Origin: Candidatus Aminicenantota bacterium
Lineage (GTDB): Bacteria; Acidobacteriota; Aminicenantia; S016-38
Assembly: GCA_027068075.1 (NCBI GenBank)
Contig: JAMOUJ010000005.1
Coordinates: 124,001 to 188,000, forward strand
Length of the DNA: 64,000 nucleotides
Direction: 5' to 3'
Shown: positions 18,016 through 26,757 of the stretch, piece by piece
Position numbering within the stretch: the first letter of the stretch is position 1
Layout of the letters: the number at the start of each line of letters is the position of its first letter
Notes under the pieces: generated by a model
What the model was told of the DNA's origin: nothing
What the model saw: the letters and a program-made list of their open reading frames with translations, nothing else
Databases searched by the model: none
Made by a program: the position numbers and the translations under genes

Positions 18016-19244
18016 AGAAGCCCTTACCTGAGAAACTTAGGCCGAGAAATTGGGACGAATTCGTGGGGCAGGGGAAGGTGGTCAGGGTTCTGCGCCACCT
18101 TCCCCCCACCTCTCTGATTCTATGGGGTCCTCCGGGAAGCGGGAAAACCACGGCGGCCAGACTCCTGGCCCACCAGTGGGGCCTTGAACCGTATTATTTC
18201 TCGGCGGTGGTTCACTCCATAAACGAGGTTAAAAAGGCCCTGGAGGGGGAGGACCTCCTGGGTCCCAACCTCATATTCTTAGACGAAATTCATCGGTACA
18301 ACAAGGCCCAGCAGGCGGCCTTTCTTCCCTATCTGGAGGAGGGCCGGGCAGTGCTCATAGCCACCACCACGGAAAACCCATCCTTTGAGGTAATCTCCCC
18401 CCTCCTATCCCGGATGAAGGTCTTCCGGTTTGAGCCCCTAACCCCCGAAGACATACGGAAAATCCTGAAAAGGGGGGCTGAGGAATTGAGGGTTGAACTA
18501 ACCCCGGAGGCCATGGACCGGCTGGTGGCCCTCAGCGGCGGAGATGCCAGGGTGGCCCTCTCCACCCTGGAAGCCGCCCAAAGTCTGGCAGGGGCCAAAG
18601 GGGTGGAGGTCTCCCATGTGGAGGAGGCCGCCGGGGAGAAACATCACATTTACGACAGGGCCGGGGACTATCACTACGACATGCTCTCGGCCTACCACAA
18701 GTCCCTGAGAAACTCGGACCCCGACGCCGCCCTTTACTGGTTGGCGAGGATGCTGGCCGCCGGGGAGGACATGGGGCCAATTTTGAGGCGTTTAATCATG
18801 GCTTCCGTGGAAGATGTCAGTTTTGCAGACCCCCAGGCCTTCTCCATCGCCCGGGGAGCCCTGGAGGCCTACGAGTTCCTGGGGTCCCCGGAGGGGGATT
18901 TGGTGGTGGCCTACGCCACCATATATGTGGCCCTGGCCCCCAAGAGCAATTCCGCATACAGGGCCTGGAAAAAAGCCCGGAAGGCCGCCCGGGAAACCTC
19001 CCACCTTCCGGTCCCCCTTCACCTGAGAAATCCCGTTACCGGCCTAATGAGGGAGGAAGGCTTCGGCAAGGACTACCTCTACGCCCACGATTTTCCCCAG
19101 GGAACCACCCCCATGGATTGTTTTCCTGCGGGGAAAAAATGGAAGTTCTACACCCCCACCGAAAGGGGTTTTGAAAGGGAACTGGCCAGAAGGCTCCGCT
19201 GGTTTCAAAGGGTAAAGAATCAACTCAAAAAGGACGGACCCTAA
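18012..19244 (+). CDS. rarA: Replication-associated recombination protein RarA (AUA start proposed)
   Basis: 410 residues from the proposed start. AAA+ ATPase of the RarA/MgsA/WRNIP1 family acting at stalled replication forks. Walker A WGPPGSGKTTAARL, Walker B NLIFLDEIHRY, sensor TTENPS, then the MgsA C-terminal tetramerisation domain. The conserved N-terminus PLPEKLRPRNWDEFVGQ is encoded upstream of the first canonical in-frame start (GTG 18063), and no ATG, GTG or TTG lies in frame before it. The only plausible initiator is ATA at 18012, which overlaps the upstream TAA as ATAA and has GGCGGAG 8 nt ahead. A 1-base assembly error or a -1 frameshift on the A-tract are alternatives. Converges on the GH27 gene with 4 nt overlap. 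Confidence 0.9.
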   Translation: MKKPLPEKLRPRNWDEFVGQGKVVRVLRHLPPTSLILWGPPGSGKTTAARLLAHQWGLEPYYFSAVVHSINEVKKALEGEDLLGPNLIFLDEIHRYNKAQQAAFLPYLEEGRAVLIATTTENPSFEVISPLLSRMKVFRFEPLTPEDIRKILKRGAEELRVELTPEAMDRLVALSGGDARVALSTLEAAQSLAGAKGVEVSHVEEAAGEKHHIYDRAGDYHYDMLSAYHKSLRNSDPDAALYWLARMLAAGEDMGPILRRLIMASVEDVSFADPQAFSIARGALEAYEFLGSPEGDLVVAYATIYVALAPKSNSAYRAWKKARKAARETSHLPVPLHLRNPVTGLMREEGFGKDYLYAHDFPQGTTPMDCFPAGKKWKFYTPTERGFERELARRLRWFQRVKNQLKKDGP

Positions 19245-20431
19245 CGGACCTTCACCAGCCTGAGCATCACCACATCGTGGGGAGGAACCTTCACCTCTAA
19301 TTTCGTGGAGGTGGTGCCCACGAATTTATGCTTCCACAGGTCCCTTATCCTGTAATTGCCCTTCAGGCCAAATTTCCGCATGAAGTATCCCCAGCGGATA
19401 ACGGCGTTTATCGGAACGGTGCCTCTGTTGAGAAGGGCCACCGCCAGTTCTCCTCCGGAGAGTTCCTTGGCCCAGACTTCGTAATCCCCCACATCGGTCA
19501 ACTTCACCCCCTGCTTTCCCAGGGGATCCTGGTCCACGGCTATGACCTCTTTGTTCAGGAGAATTTCCTTTATCTCATCGCTCATCTTCCTCACATCGTT
19601 GCCCGCCATAAGTGGGGCTGCCAGCATACACCACATGCTGAAATGGGCCCTGTATTCGTTGGTGGTCATGCCGCCGTTTCCCACCTCCAGCATGTCGGGA
19701 TCGTTCCAGTGGCCGGGACCGGCGTATTTCTCCAGGCCCACCTGTTTGTCCAGAATCAGGGTCCATCCCATGCCGCCCCATTCGTTGACGCAGTCCCAGC
19801 AGTCCTGGATGTCCTCGGTGGTTCTCCAGAGATGGCCTATGTCCCTGGCCCAGGTCCAGGGCTTGGTGGTCCCCCACTCGCAAATGCTGAAGACGATGGG
19901 CCTTCCGGCCTTGTAAAGGGCATCCCTCATGAGTTTGTAAGAGGCCTCGGAGTTCTGCTTGCCGTGGTAGCACCAATCGTATTTCAGGTAATCAACACCC
20001 CACCGGGCGTAGGTTCTGGCATCCTGGTATTCGTAGCCCCTGCTTCCGGGAAGCCCCTGGCATGTTTTCCTTCCGGCGTCGGAGTATATACCGAACTTCA
20101 ACCCCCTGGAATGGACATAATCCGCCAGGGCCTTTATTCCGTGGGGAAATTTCTTGGGATTGGGGATTATGTTTCCCTCCTCGTCCCTCTTCAACTGCCA
20201 TCCGTCGTCAATCACCAGATAAACATAGCCCGCATCCCTCATCCCGGAAGAGACCATGGCATCGGCTATCTCCTTGATAAGGTCCTCGGTGATGTTGGGC
20301 CCGAAGCAGTTCCAACTGTTCCAGCCCATGGGCGGGGTCAAGGCGAGATTCTTAAACTTCTGAGCCGAAAGCCCTGAGGCCAAACCAAGGCTGAAGGCTA
20401 ATGCCAAAATCAAAGCAAAGGCTCTTTTCAT
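19241..20431 (-). CDS. Secreted alpha-galactosidase, GH27
   Basis: 396 residues with a signal peptide (LILALAFSLGLASGLSAQ). GH27 retaining alpha-galactosidase: TPPMGWNSWNCFG opening, catalytic nucleophile Asp in YLKYDWC, acid/base Asp in WRTTEDIQD, and the beta-sandwich C-terminal domain. It would hydrolyse alpha-galactosides in the periplasm or outside the cell. AAGGAGG ribosome site; it overlaps coaBC by 4 nt and is the last gene of the superoperon, an unusual place for a catabolic enzyme. Confidence 0.95.
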   Translation of the reverse strand: MKRAFALILALAFSLGLASGLSAQKFKNLALTPPMGWNSWNCFGPNITEDLIKEIADAMVSSGMRDAGYVYLVIDDGWQLKRDEEGNIIPNPKKFPHGIKALADYVHSRGLKFGIYSDAGRKTCQGLPGSRGYEYQDARTYARWGVDYLKYDWCYHGKQNSEASYKLMRDALYKAGRPIVFSICEWGTTKPWTWARDIGHLWRTTEDIQDCWDCVNEWGGMGWTLILDKQVGLEKYAGPGHWNDPDMLEVGNGGMTTNEYRAHFSMWCMLAAPLMAGNDVRKMSDEIKEILLNKEVIAVDQDPLGKQGVKLTDVGDYEVWAKELSGGELAVALLNRGTVPINAVIRWGYFMRKFGLKGNYRIRDLWKHKFVGTTSTKLEVKVPPHDVVMLRLVKVR

Positions 20432-21594
20432 ATTTCCTCCTTCTTGAGAATAATCTCTATTATTCTCCTGGCCACTTCCTCCTTGGGTGCAGGGGGAATC
20501 TCATGGGAGGTGCCGTCGCTGAAAATAAGCCACCCCTGGTTCTGGTCGCTGGCAAAGCCCATTTCCCGGCCTACGGGGTTTACGAATACGGCATCTGCCC
20601 CCTTCCTCCTCATCTTTTCCCTGGCCCTCTCCAAGAAATCTTCGGTTTCGGCGGCAAAGGCCACCACGAACTGTCCCGGGCGCTTCTTGCGGCACACCTC
20701 CGCCAGAATGTCCGGGGTGGCCTCCAGTTCCAGGTGAAGTTTCCCTTCCCTCCTTATCTTCCCGGCCTGAAACCTTACGGGTCTGAAATCCCCCACCGCC
20801 GCCGCCATGAAAAGAAGATCAAAATCCCTGTCCAGCAATTTTTCTCTAAGTTCCTGGGCGGTGGTAAAGTTTTCCGCCGGAACCATGGGATTTAAGGGAG
20901 ATGCGGAGGAAAGGAGGAGGTGGACCTCCGCCCCCATGAGGGCCGCCTGATGGGCTATGGCAACCCCCTGTTTTCCGGTGGATGGATTGGATATAAACCT
21001 CACTTCGTCTATGAATTCCCTGGTGGGTCCGGCGGTGACCAGAATCCTTTTCCCCTTAAGTTCCTTCCCCAGGGAGGAGATAACCTGGAAAACCACCCTT
21101 GCTGGCTCCGCCAGCCTTCCCAGGCCCTCGTCTTCGCAGGCCAGATACCCCTTCTCTGGCTCCACGATGTGGACTCCCCGTTCTCTAAGAACGGTGAGGT
21201 TCTTCTGGGTGGCGGGGTGAAGGAGCATGCCCTGGTTCATGGCCGGGGCCACAAACACGGGCTTGCGGCAGGCGAGGTATAGGGAAGAGGGGAAGTCGTC
21301 GGCAAGCCCCACGGCCATCTTGGCGATGAAATCAGCGGTGGCCGGTGCCACCAGAAGGGCCTCCGCCTCCCGACAGAGTTCTATGTGCTCCAGAGACTCC
21401 ACATCCCTGAACTGGTCCGCTATGACCTTCCTCCCTGAGAGGGTCTGGAAGGTGAGGGGAGAAACGAACCGGGTGGCCGCCCCGGTCATCACCACCTGGA
21501 CTTCCCAGTTCTTCTTCTGAAATTCCCTGAGGATCTCCACCGCCTTGTAGGCGGCTATGGAACCTGTAACCGCCAGAATCACCCTTCTTCCCAA
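20428..21594 (-). CDS. coaBC: Phosphopantothenoylcysteine decarboxylase / phosphopantothenate-cysteine ligase
   Basis: 388-residue bifunctional coenzyme A enzyme. The CoaC flavoprotein half opens with RRVILAVTGSIAAYKAVEIL and carries the PAMNQGML segment; the CoaB half begins near KRILVTAGPTREFIDEVRFISNPSTGKQG. I take TTG at 21594 as start because AAGGAGG lies 5 nt upstream and the protein then begins where the family does; the open frame upstream of it overlaps gmk. It overlaps the gmk 3' end by 16 nt. In many bacteria rpoZ sits between gmk and coaBC; there is no room for it here. Confidence 0.96.
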   Translation of the reverse strand: MGRRVILAVTGSIAAYKAVEILREFQKKNWEVQVVMTGAATRFVSPLTFQTLSGRKVIADQFRDVESLEHIELCREAEALLVAPATADFIAKMAVGLADDFPSSLYLACRKPVFVAPAMNQGMLLHPATQKNLTVLRERGVHIVEPEKGYLACEDEGLGRLAEPARVVFQVISSLGKELKGKRILVTAGPTREFIDEVRFISNPSTGKQGVAIAHQAALMGAEVHLLLSSASPLNPMVPAENFTTAQELREKLLDRDFDLLFMAAAVGDFRPVRFQAGKIRREGKLHLELEATPDILAEVCRKKRPGQFVVAFAAETEDFLERAREKMRRKGADAVFVNPVGREMGFASDQNQGWLIFSDGTSHEIPPAPKEEVARRIIEIILKKEEI

Positions 21595-22193
21595 ATTATC
21601 CTCCTTGCCCTTTCTTCCATCCTGAACTCCCTCCTCCTCTCCCCTTTTATTATGGAACAAACTTCTTCTACGGTCTCCTCCAGGACCTGGTTTATCACTA
21701 TGTGGGTGAAGTAGGGGTAATGCTTAAGTTCCCAGCGGGCCTTTTCCAGGCGCCGGGCCATGTCTTCCGGCGGCGTATCACCCCTCCTGCGAATCCTCTC
21801 CTTGAGAACCTCCAGGGAAGGGGGAAACAACATGATCCGGACGCTGCGGGGAAAGAGTTTTTTAACCGAGAGGGCCCCCTGAACATCTATGTCCAGAAGG
21901 ACATCCCCCATCCTGAGTTTCCTCTCCAGTTCTTCCCGGCTGGTCCCGTAGAGGTGGCCGTAAACCTCCGCCCACTCCACGAACTCCCCCTGGTCAACCA
22001 TCCTCAAGAACTCTTCCCGGCTCACGAAATAATAGTCTTTGCCGTGCACTTCCCCTCCCCGGGGCGGGCGGGTGGTGTGGGAAACGGAGAAGTTAACGCC
22101 CTCCATCCTATCCACCACCGCCCGGGCCACGGTGGTCTTTCCCACCCCGGAGGGACCGGAAACGACCACTATCATACCTTCAGGGTTTGACAT
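21579..22193 (-). CDS. gmk: Guanylate kinase
   Basis: 204 residues. Phosphorylates GMP to GDP with ATP. P-loop SGPSGVGKTTVAR, GMP-binding SHTTRPPRGGEVHGKDYYFVS, and the lid/LID-Arg segment RIRRRGDTPPEDMARRLEKA. ATG 22193 has AGGAGG only 3 nt ahead; a second ATG six codons later is possible. Overlaps remA upstream by 14 nt, matching the widespread yicC-remA-gmk-coaBC gene order. Confidence 0.96.
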   Translation of the reverse strand: MSNPEGMIVVVSGPSGVGKTTVARAVVDRMEGVNFSVSHTTRPPRGGEVHGKDYYFVSREEFLRMVDQGEFVEWAEVYGHLYGTSREELERKLRMGDVLLDIDVQGALSVKKLFPRSVRIMLFPPSLEVLKERIRRRGDTPPEDMARRLEKARWELKHYPYFTHIVINQVLEETVEEVCSIIKGERRREFRMEERARRIIWEEG

Positions 22194-22431
22194 CTTCCTC
22201 CTCTATTCTCATGATTATGGTGGTGGGGGCCAGGGCTGAAATCACCACATGGCCGCTGTCGGTTATTATAACGGACCTTTCCCTCTTGCCGGTGGTGGCA
22301 TCCACCAGGAGACCCTTTTCCCGGGCCGCCTCCTTCAGTCTTTTCACCGGCAGGGAATCAACCCCCAGCACCGCTACTATTCTGTCCCTCATCACGGCGT
22401 TGCCGAAGCCTATGTGTATCATCCTGGCCAT
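22180..22431 (-). CDS. RemA-like (DUF370) regulator
   Basis: 83 residues, DUF370/RemA family. MIHIGFGNAVMRDRIVAVLGVDSLPVKRL and SVIITDSGHVVISAL are the conserved blocks. RemA is a DNA-binding activator of matrix genes in Bacillus; in other phyla the gene is kept next to yicC and gmk with no assigned role. Sits between yicC and gmk, overlapping gmk by 14 nt. Confidence 0.93.
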   Translation of the reverse strand: MARMIHIGFGNAVMRDRIVAVLGVDSLPVKRLKEAAREKGLLVDATTGKRERSVIITDSGHVVISALAPTTIIMRIEEEDVKP

Positions 22432-22432
22432 T

Positions 22433-23284
22433 TTACTCTATGTTGTGGATCTGCTCCCTCATCTCCTCCACCACCGTTTTTATGGCGATGGCCCTCTTTA
22501 TTATTCCGGGATCCTGGGTTTTTGAATTTATGGTGTTGGCCTCCCGGAGGATCTCCTGGGCTATGAAATCAAGTTTCTTTCCCCCATCCTTGAGGCTCCT
22601 GCGGAACTCCTGGATGTGAAATTTTATCCTGGAAAGTTCCTCGGTGATGTCGTACCGGGATATCAGGTGAGAAACCTCCTGTATCAATTTCCCCTCGTCC
22701 AGGTCCGGTAGAAACTCCTTTATCCGCTCTGCCAGTTCCCTCCGGGATTTTTCCTGGGCGGAGGCAAAAAGTTTCGCCATTTCGCTCCTCTTTCTGGATA
22801 TCAGGTTCAACCTTTCCCGGAGGAATTTTTCAATCTTCTCCCCTTCCCTCCGGCGGGCCTCCTTGAGGGAGTCCAGAACCTCCTCCAGGGCACGAAGGAT
22901 AAACTCCTTCTCCTGAGGGGAAAAACCCTCGCTGTCCGTCAGGTAATCCACCATCCCCGGAAGGCGAAGAAGACCGTCCAGGGAAACCTGGCCCGAACCC
23001 ATGAACGGTCTCAACTGAGAAAGAAGTCCCGCCAGCAAAGGGGCATTAATAAAAACCCTCTGCCTCTCACCGGAGGTGAAAACCACATCCAGGTGAATTT
23101 CAATTCTCCCCCGGCGAAATTTGCCCTTCACCAGTTCCCGAATCTCCTCCTCCAGGTAGCGGAGAAAAAGCCCTGCCCGGATGACGATGTCCAGGTATTT
23201 GTTGTTAAGGGACCTGGCGGAAATCCTGAGGTCAAAGGAAGGAGCCGAAAACTTTCCGCTGCTGAATCCTGTCATAGATTCCAT
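22433..23284 (-). CDS. yicC: YicC-family endoribonuclease
   Basis: 283 residues. The N-terminal MESMTGFSSGKF and the C-terminal end VVEEMREQIHNIE are diagnostic of YicC/YloC, a family shown to contain endoribonucleases. Long helical middle region. The start directly abuts the stop of the MsbA-like gene (no intergenic bases) and the stop lies 1 nt from remA. Confidence 0.94.
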   Translation of the reverse strand: MESMTGFSSGKFSAPSFDLRISARSLNNKYLDIVIRAGLFLRYLEEEIRELVKGKFRRGRIEIHLDVVFTSGERQRVFINAPLLAGLLSQLRPFMGSGQVSLDGLLRLPGMVDYLTDSEGFSPQEKEFILRALEEVLDSLKEARRREGEKIEKFLRERLNLISRKRSEMAKLFASAQEKSRRELAERIKEFLPDLDEGKLIQEVSHLISRYDITEELSRIKFHIQEFRRSLKDGGKKLDFIAQEILREANTINSKTQDPGIIKRAIAIKTVVEEMREQIHNIE

Positions 23285-25048
23285 TTAGCCCTCCATCTGG
23301 GTCCTGTAAAGATTAGCATAAACCCCGTCCTTTTCCATAAGTTCCCTGTGGGTTCCCTCTTCGGCTATCTTGCCCTGATGGAGTACCAGGATCCGGTCCG
23401 CCATCTTAACCGTGGAGAGACGATGGGCGATTATGATGGTGGTCCTTCCCTTGACTATCTCCTGAAGGGCCTGCTGGATTTTTTTCTCCGAATCGGCGTC
23501 CAGGGAAGAGGTGGCTTCGTCCAGAATTAAAATCCTGGGGTCCTTGACTATGGCCCTGGCGATGGAGAGGCGCTGGCGCTGACCCACGGAGAAATTCACC
23601 CCCCTTTCGCTGAGGCGGGTTTCGTATCCCCGGGGAAGGGAGGTTATGAAGTCGTGGATGTGGGCGGCCCGGGCGGCCTCCTCTATTTTTTCCATGGAAA
23701 CTTCCCTTCCTCCGTAGGCTATGTTCTCGGCCACAGATTCGCTGAAAAGCAGAATGTCCTGGGTAACCACCCCCACCCTTCCCCGGAGCCACTTGAGGTC
23801 GTATTTTTGAATTTCCACCCCGTCAATTAGAACTTTTCCCCTGGTGGGAAAGTAAAATCCCAGAATCAACTGGGTTATGGTGGTTTTTCCCACCCCGGAA
23901 AACCCCACCAGGGCCACCGTTTCGCCGGGCTCTATCCGGAAGTTAACCCCCCTCAAAACCTCCTTTCCGTTCTCGTAGGAAAAGTGAACATCCCTGAACT
24001 CAATTTCTCCCCGGAGGTCCCGTGGCCTGTAAGTTCCCGAAGGAACCTTATATTTCCTGGCTTCCTCCATTATTTCCCTTATCCTCTCCAGGGCTGCCTC
24101 TCCCTCGTGTAGAAGGTTGTTGGCTCCGGAAAGTCGGCGTATGGGGGTGTACATGTAGAAGACCGAGGCTATGAAGGTGGTGAACTGCCCCGGGGTCATG
24201 GTGCCGTCCCTGATGAGTCTGGCGCTTATGTATATGAGGACCGCCGCCACCAGCCCCCCCATGAATTCTATAAACGGTGAGGATAGGGTCCACACCCTCA
24301 CGAACCTCAGATTATCCCTGTAATTTTTCTCGTTGACCCTGCGAAACCTCTCCCTCTCGTGATCCTCCGCAGCGAAGGTTTTTACTATCCTTATGTTGGA
24401 AAGGACCTCGTTCACCCTCCGGGAAATTTCCCCCACGGACCTCTGCCTCAGGGTGCCCAGGGCCTTCACCTTCCGCCCGAAAACCACCACGGGCACCGCC
24501 GCCAGGGGAACCACCAGAAGGGCGATGAGGAAAAAACCCGGATTGTTGGCTATTATAACCACCATAAGGGAAAAAACAGTTAGGGATTCCCGCACCAGGC
24601 GGATGACCCCGTCGGAAATGCTCCTTTCCAGAACATCCACCTCGTAGAAGAATTTGGAGGAAATATCCCCGCTGTGAATCCTGTCGTAGAAGGGAATGGG
24701 CGAAGAAAGGAGAAGGTCAAAGAATTCGTTCCTTATGTCCCTGACCACCCTCTGGGCCAGGGCCCTCATGGAGTAATTGGAGAGAAAGGTGAAGAGGGCC
24801 TTCCCGAAAAACACCACGAAGACGAGGACGGGGATGACCACCGGATTGGAAAGGTCCAAGAAGCGGTGGAGAAATTTCCCGAATTTAAAGCCAGCGGCGG
24901 ACCTGTTGTAGGTCTGAAACAGGTCGTCCATCATGGGCTGGAGGATCAGAGCCGCCAGGGCGGTAAAGGCGGCGGCCATGGCAGAGCAGAAGAGGGCCAG
25001 GGCCACCTTCCAGCGGTGGGGGAGGATGAGTTTAATTATCTTTTTCAT
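23285..25048 (-). CDS. msbA: Type IV ABC exporter, MsbA-like
   Basis: 587-residue half-transporter: six membrane helices (residues about 15-300) then an ATPase domain with Walker A GFSGVGKTTITQ, signature NFSVGQRQRLSIARAI, Walker B ILILDEATSSLD and the H-loop in IIIAHRLST. Closest in layout to lipid A flippase MsbA, which fits its place behind phospholipid synthesis genes, but other lipid or drug exporters cannot be excluded. The signature reads VGQ rather than GGQ. The start overlaps the Asd-like gene by 17 nt. Confidence 0.88.
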   Translation of the reverse strand: MKKIIKLILPHRWKVALALFCSAMAAAFTALAALILQPMMDDLFQTYNRSAAGFKFGKFLHRFLDLSNPVVIPVLVFVVFFGKALFTFLSNYSMRALAQRVVRDIRNEFFDLLLSSPIPFYDRIHSGDISSKFFYEVDVLERSISDGVIRLVRESLTVFSLMVVIIANNPGFFLIALLVVPLAAVPVVVFGRKVKALGTLRQRSVGEISRRVNEVLSNIRIVKTFAAEDHERERFRRVNEKNYRDNLRFVRVWTLSSPFIEFMGGLVAAVLIYISARLIRDGTMTPGQFTTFIASVFYMYTPIRRLSGANNLLHEGEAALERIREIMEEARKYKVPSGTYRPRDLRGEIEFRDVHFSYENGKEVLRGVNFRIEPGETVALVGFSGVGKTTITQLILGFYFPTRGKVLIDGVEIQKYDLKWLRGRVGVVTQDILLFSESVAENIAYGGREVSMEKIEEAARAAHIHDFITSLPRGYETRLSERGVNFSVGQRQRLSIARAIVKDPRILILDEATSSLDADSEKKIQQALQEIVKGRTTIIIAHRLSTVKMADRILVLHQGKIAEEGTHRELMEKDGVYANLYRTQMEG

Positions 25049-25997
25049 GACTCCTGAGGGCCTGGAATCCTATGGATACGGCGTTGAGGGCTGAAGCCCT
25101 GTGAAGGTTATCAAAAACGCTCCACAGCCAGAACCTGCCGCCTTCTCCCTTCTTTATCTCGCCCACGCGTATAAAATACCCTTCTTCCTCTTCCACCTTG
25201 AGGGGAGATATGGTTTTCTTCTCCAGAAGAACATAGGGATTCGCCTCCAGAGCCTTCTCCAGGGCCTTTATGCTCATGTTTTTACGGGAAAACTCCAGGT
25301 ATAGGAGGGAGGAATACCTGTGAAATATGCCGGCCCTGAAAATCAAGCAGTGGTGCTTCGCCCCCACCAGTTTCTCTATCTGGGAAGAAACTGCCAACTC
25401 CTCCAGGGTAAAGCGTCCCTTTCCCCTCCGACCCCCTTTGGGAAAAATGTCAAAGGCCAGGGTATCCCCCAGGACCTTTCTGGGAACCTCCTCCATGTTG
25501 AGGAGGGAAACGGCCTGGGAAAAAAGTTCGTCCATGGCCTCCTCCCCCAGGGTGGATGCGGGCTCTATGACGGCGGAGGATGCGAATTTCAGAACTCCCC
25601 GGAAGGAGGAAAGGACCAGGGAAATCCCCACCGCCGCCGGATGGGGACTGGCAAGCCTTCTCTCCTTTATGTCACGGTGATTTATCCCCTCCACATAGAC
25701 CGGAAGGTCCCGACGGGTTCCGCTGAGGTCCACCGAAACCTTCGGGGCAAAGAAGAGGTTATCGTCCACGGGCACGGTGAAAAAGGCCAGATCACGGTAG
25801 GCCAGTTCCTCCGGCCGGGGATCCCTCACCACCCGGGCCTCGCCCCGGAAGGAATCCACGAAGGCGTATTCCCGGGCTCCGGGCTCGTAGAGGTAAAGGT
25901 CCCCTATTTCCCATTTGCCCCGTTCCAGAACCTCCTTCAGGGATTTTCCCAGGATGTTCCTGCTTCCCACTATGGCCAGTTTAGGTCTGGAGTCCAT
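25032..25997 (-). CDS. Degenerate aspartate-semialdehyde dehydrogenase-like protein
   Basis: 321 residues with the fold signature of aspartate-semialdehyde dehydrogenase/ArgC: FASSAVIEPASTLGEEAMDELFSQ and DNLHRASALNAVSIGFQAL align with family blocks. Key residues are gone: the catalytic NPNCST block reads SPHPAAV, so the nucleophilic Cys is absent, and the dinucleotide loop VGATGAVG reads VGSRNILG. It therefore probably lacks dehydrogenase activity and may be a structural or regulatory homologue. It lies between pssA and msbA with overlaps at both ends, so it is expressed with lipid genes. The frame is intact; this is not a pseudogene by disruption. Confidence 0.78.
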   Translation of the reverse strand: MDSRPKLAIVGSRNILGKSLKEVLERGKWEIGDLYLYEPGAREYAFVDSFRGEARVVRDPRPEELAYRDLAFFTVPVDDNLFFAPKVSVDLSGTRRDLPVYVEGINHRDIKERRLASPHPAAVGISLVLSSFRGVLKFASSAVIEPASTLGEEAMDELFSQAVSLLNMEEVPRKVLGDTLAFDIFPKGGRRGKGRFTLEELAVSSQIEKLVGAKHHCLIFRAGIFHRYSSLLYLEFSRKNMSIKALEKALEANPYVLLEKKTISPLKVEEEEGYFIRVGEIKKGEGGRFWLWSVFDNLHRASALNAVSIGFQALRSHEKDN

Positions 25998-26757
25998 GTT
26001 CCTGCTCCTTGGGCTTTTTCTTCAAGATGTAGATAAGGGCCCGAACTGGCCCGGAAACCACATAGGCGGTGGTGAGGTAAAAAATCATGTGCCTGGGCCA
26101 TGCAGCCAGGGCCGAAAGGGCCAGGGCAAAAAGCAAAACCGTGAGGTAATGTTCCCTGCTCTTCAGGTTGATGTCCTTGAAACTGCGGTATCTTATCCTT
26201 GAAACCATTAAAAACGGGAGAAGAAATATGACCCCCGCCAGAATTGGTATGAACAACGGGATGTCCAGAGGCTGGCGAAAATAAAGTACGATGGATACGG
26301 GGACCATGGCGGCGGAGGGTATGGGGAGACCCTCAAAATACCTCCTGGCCACGGTTCCGCTGGAGGCCAGAACATTGAACCTGGCCAGCCTCAAGATTCC
26401 CCCAACCAGATAAACAAATGCTATCAGAAAACCGAGTTTCGGTAAGTACTGAAGCCCCCATAAATAAATTAAAAGAGAAGGGGCCACCCCAAAGGATATA
26501 ACATCTGAAAGGGAATCCAGTTCCCTGCCGATGGGAGAAGAGAGCCTGAGAGCCCTGGCCAACCTTCCGTCCAAGAGGTCCATGATGGCGGAGAAAATAA
26601 TGGAAAGGGCCGCCATGTCAAATTTTCCCCTTATGGAGAAGTTCAGGGAGACGAATCCGAAGTATATATTGGCCACCGTAAGAAGGGCCGGGGCAAAATA
26701 CACCAGGTTTAAATTATTGCGGTTTCTCCCGGGCCTCTTTCTCTTTCTGGTTTTCAT
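25981..26757 (-). CDS. pssA: CDP-diacylglycerol-serine O-phosphatidyltransferase
   Basis: 258-residue polytopic membrane enzyme making phosphatidylserine from CDP-diacylglycerol and serine. The CDP-alcohol phosphatidyltransferase motif is complete: DG-RLAR, then eight residues, G-REL-D-SLS-D. Basic N-terminus KTRKRKRPGR. ATG with AAGGAGG 4-5 nt ahead, lying inside the 3' end of psd (44 nt overlap), a pairing that makes phosphatidylethanolamine from one transcript. Confidence 0.94.
   Translation of the reverse strand: MKTRKRKRPGRNRNNLNLVYFAPALLTVANIYFGFVSLNFSIRGKFDMAALSIIFSAIMDLLDGRLARALRLSSPIGRELDSLSDVISFGVAPSLLIYLWGLQYLPKLGFLIAFVYLVGGILRLARFNVLASSGTVARRYFEGLPIPSAAMVPVSIVLYFRQPLDIPLFIPILAGVIFLLPFLMVSRIRYRSFKDINLKSREHYLTVLLFALALSALAAWPRHMIFYLTTAYVVSGPVRALIYILKKKPKEQEHGLQT

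Noticed and set aside
18001-18020. Programmed -1 frameshift fusing the DUF4340 protein to RarA
   Set aside because: The A-run could allow slippage, but re-pairing of the first codon would be poor and no stimulatory structure is obvious; an ATAA-coupled AUA start with a ribosome site is simpler. Kept only as an alternative.
25032-25997. Pseudogene call for the Asd-like gene
   Set aside because: The frame is intact over 321 codons and tightly overlapped by both neighbours, so it is likely expressed and selected despite the lost catalytic residues.
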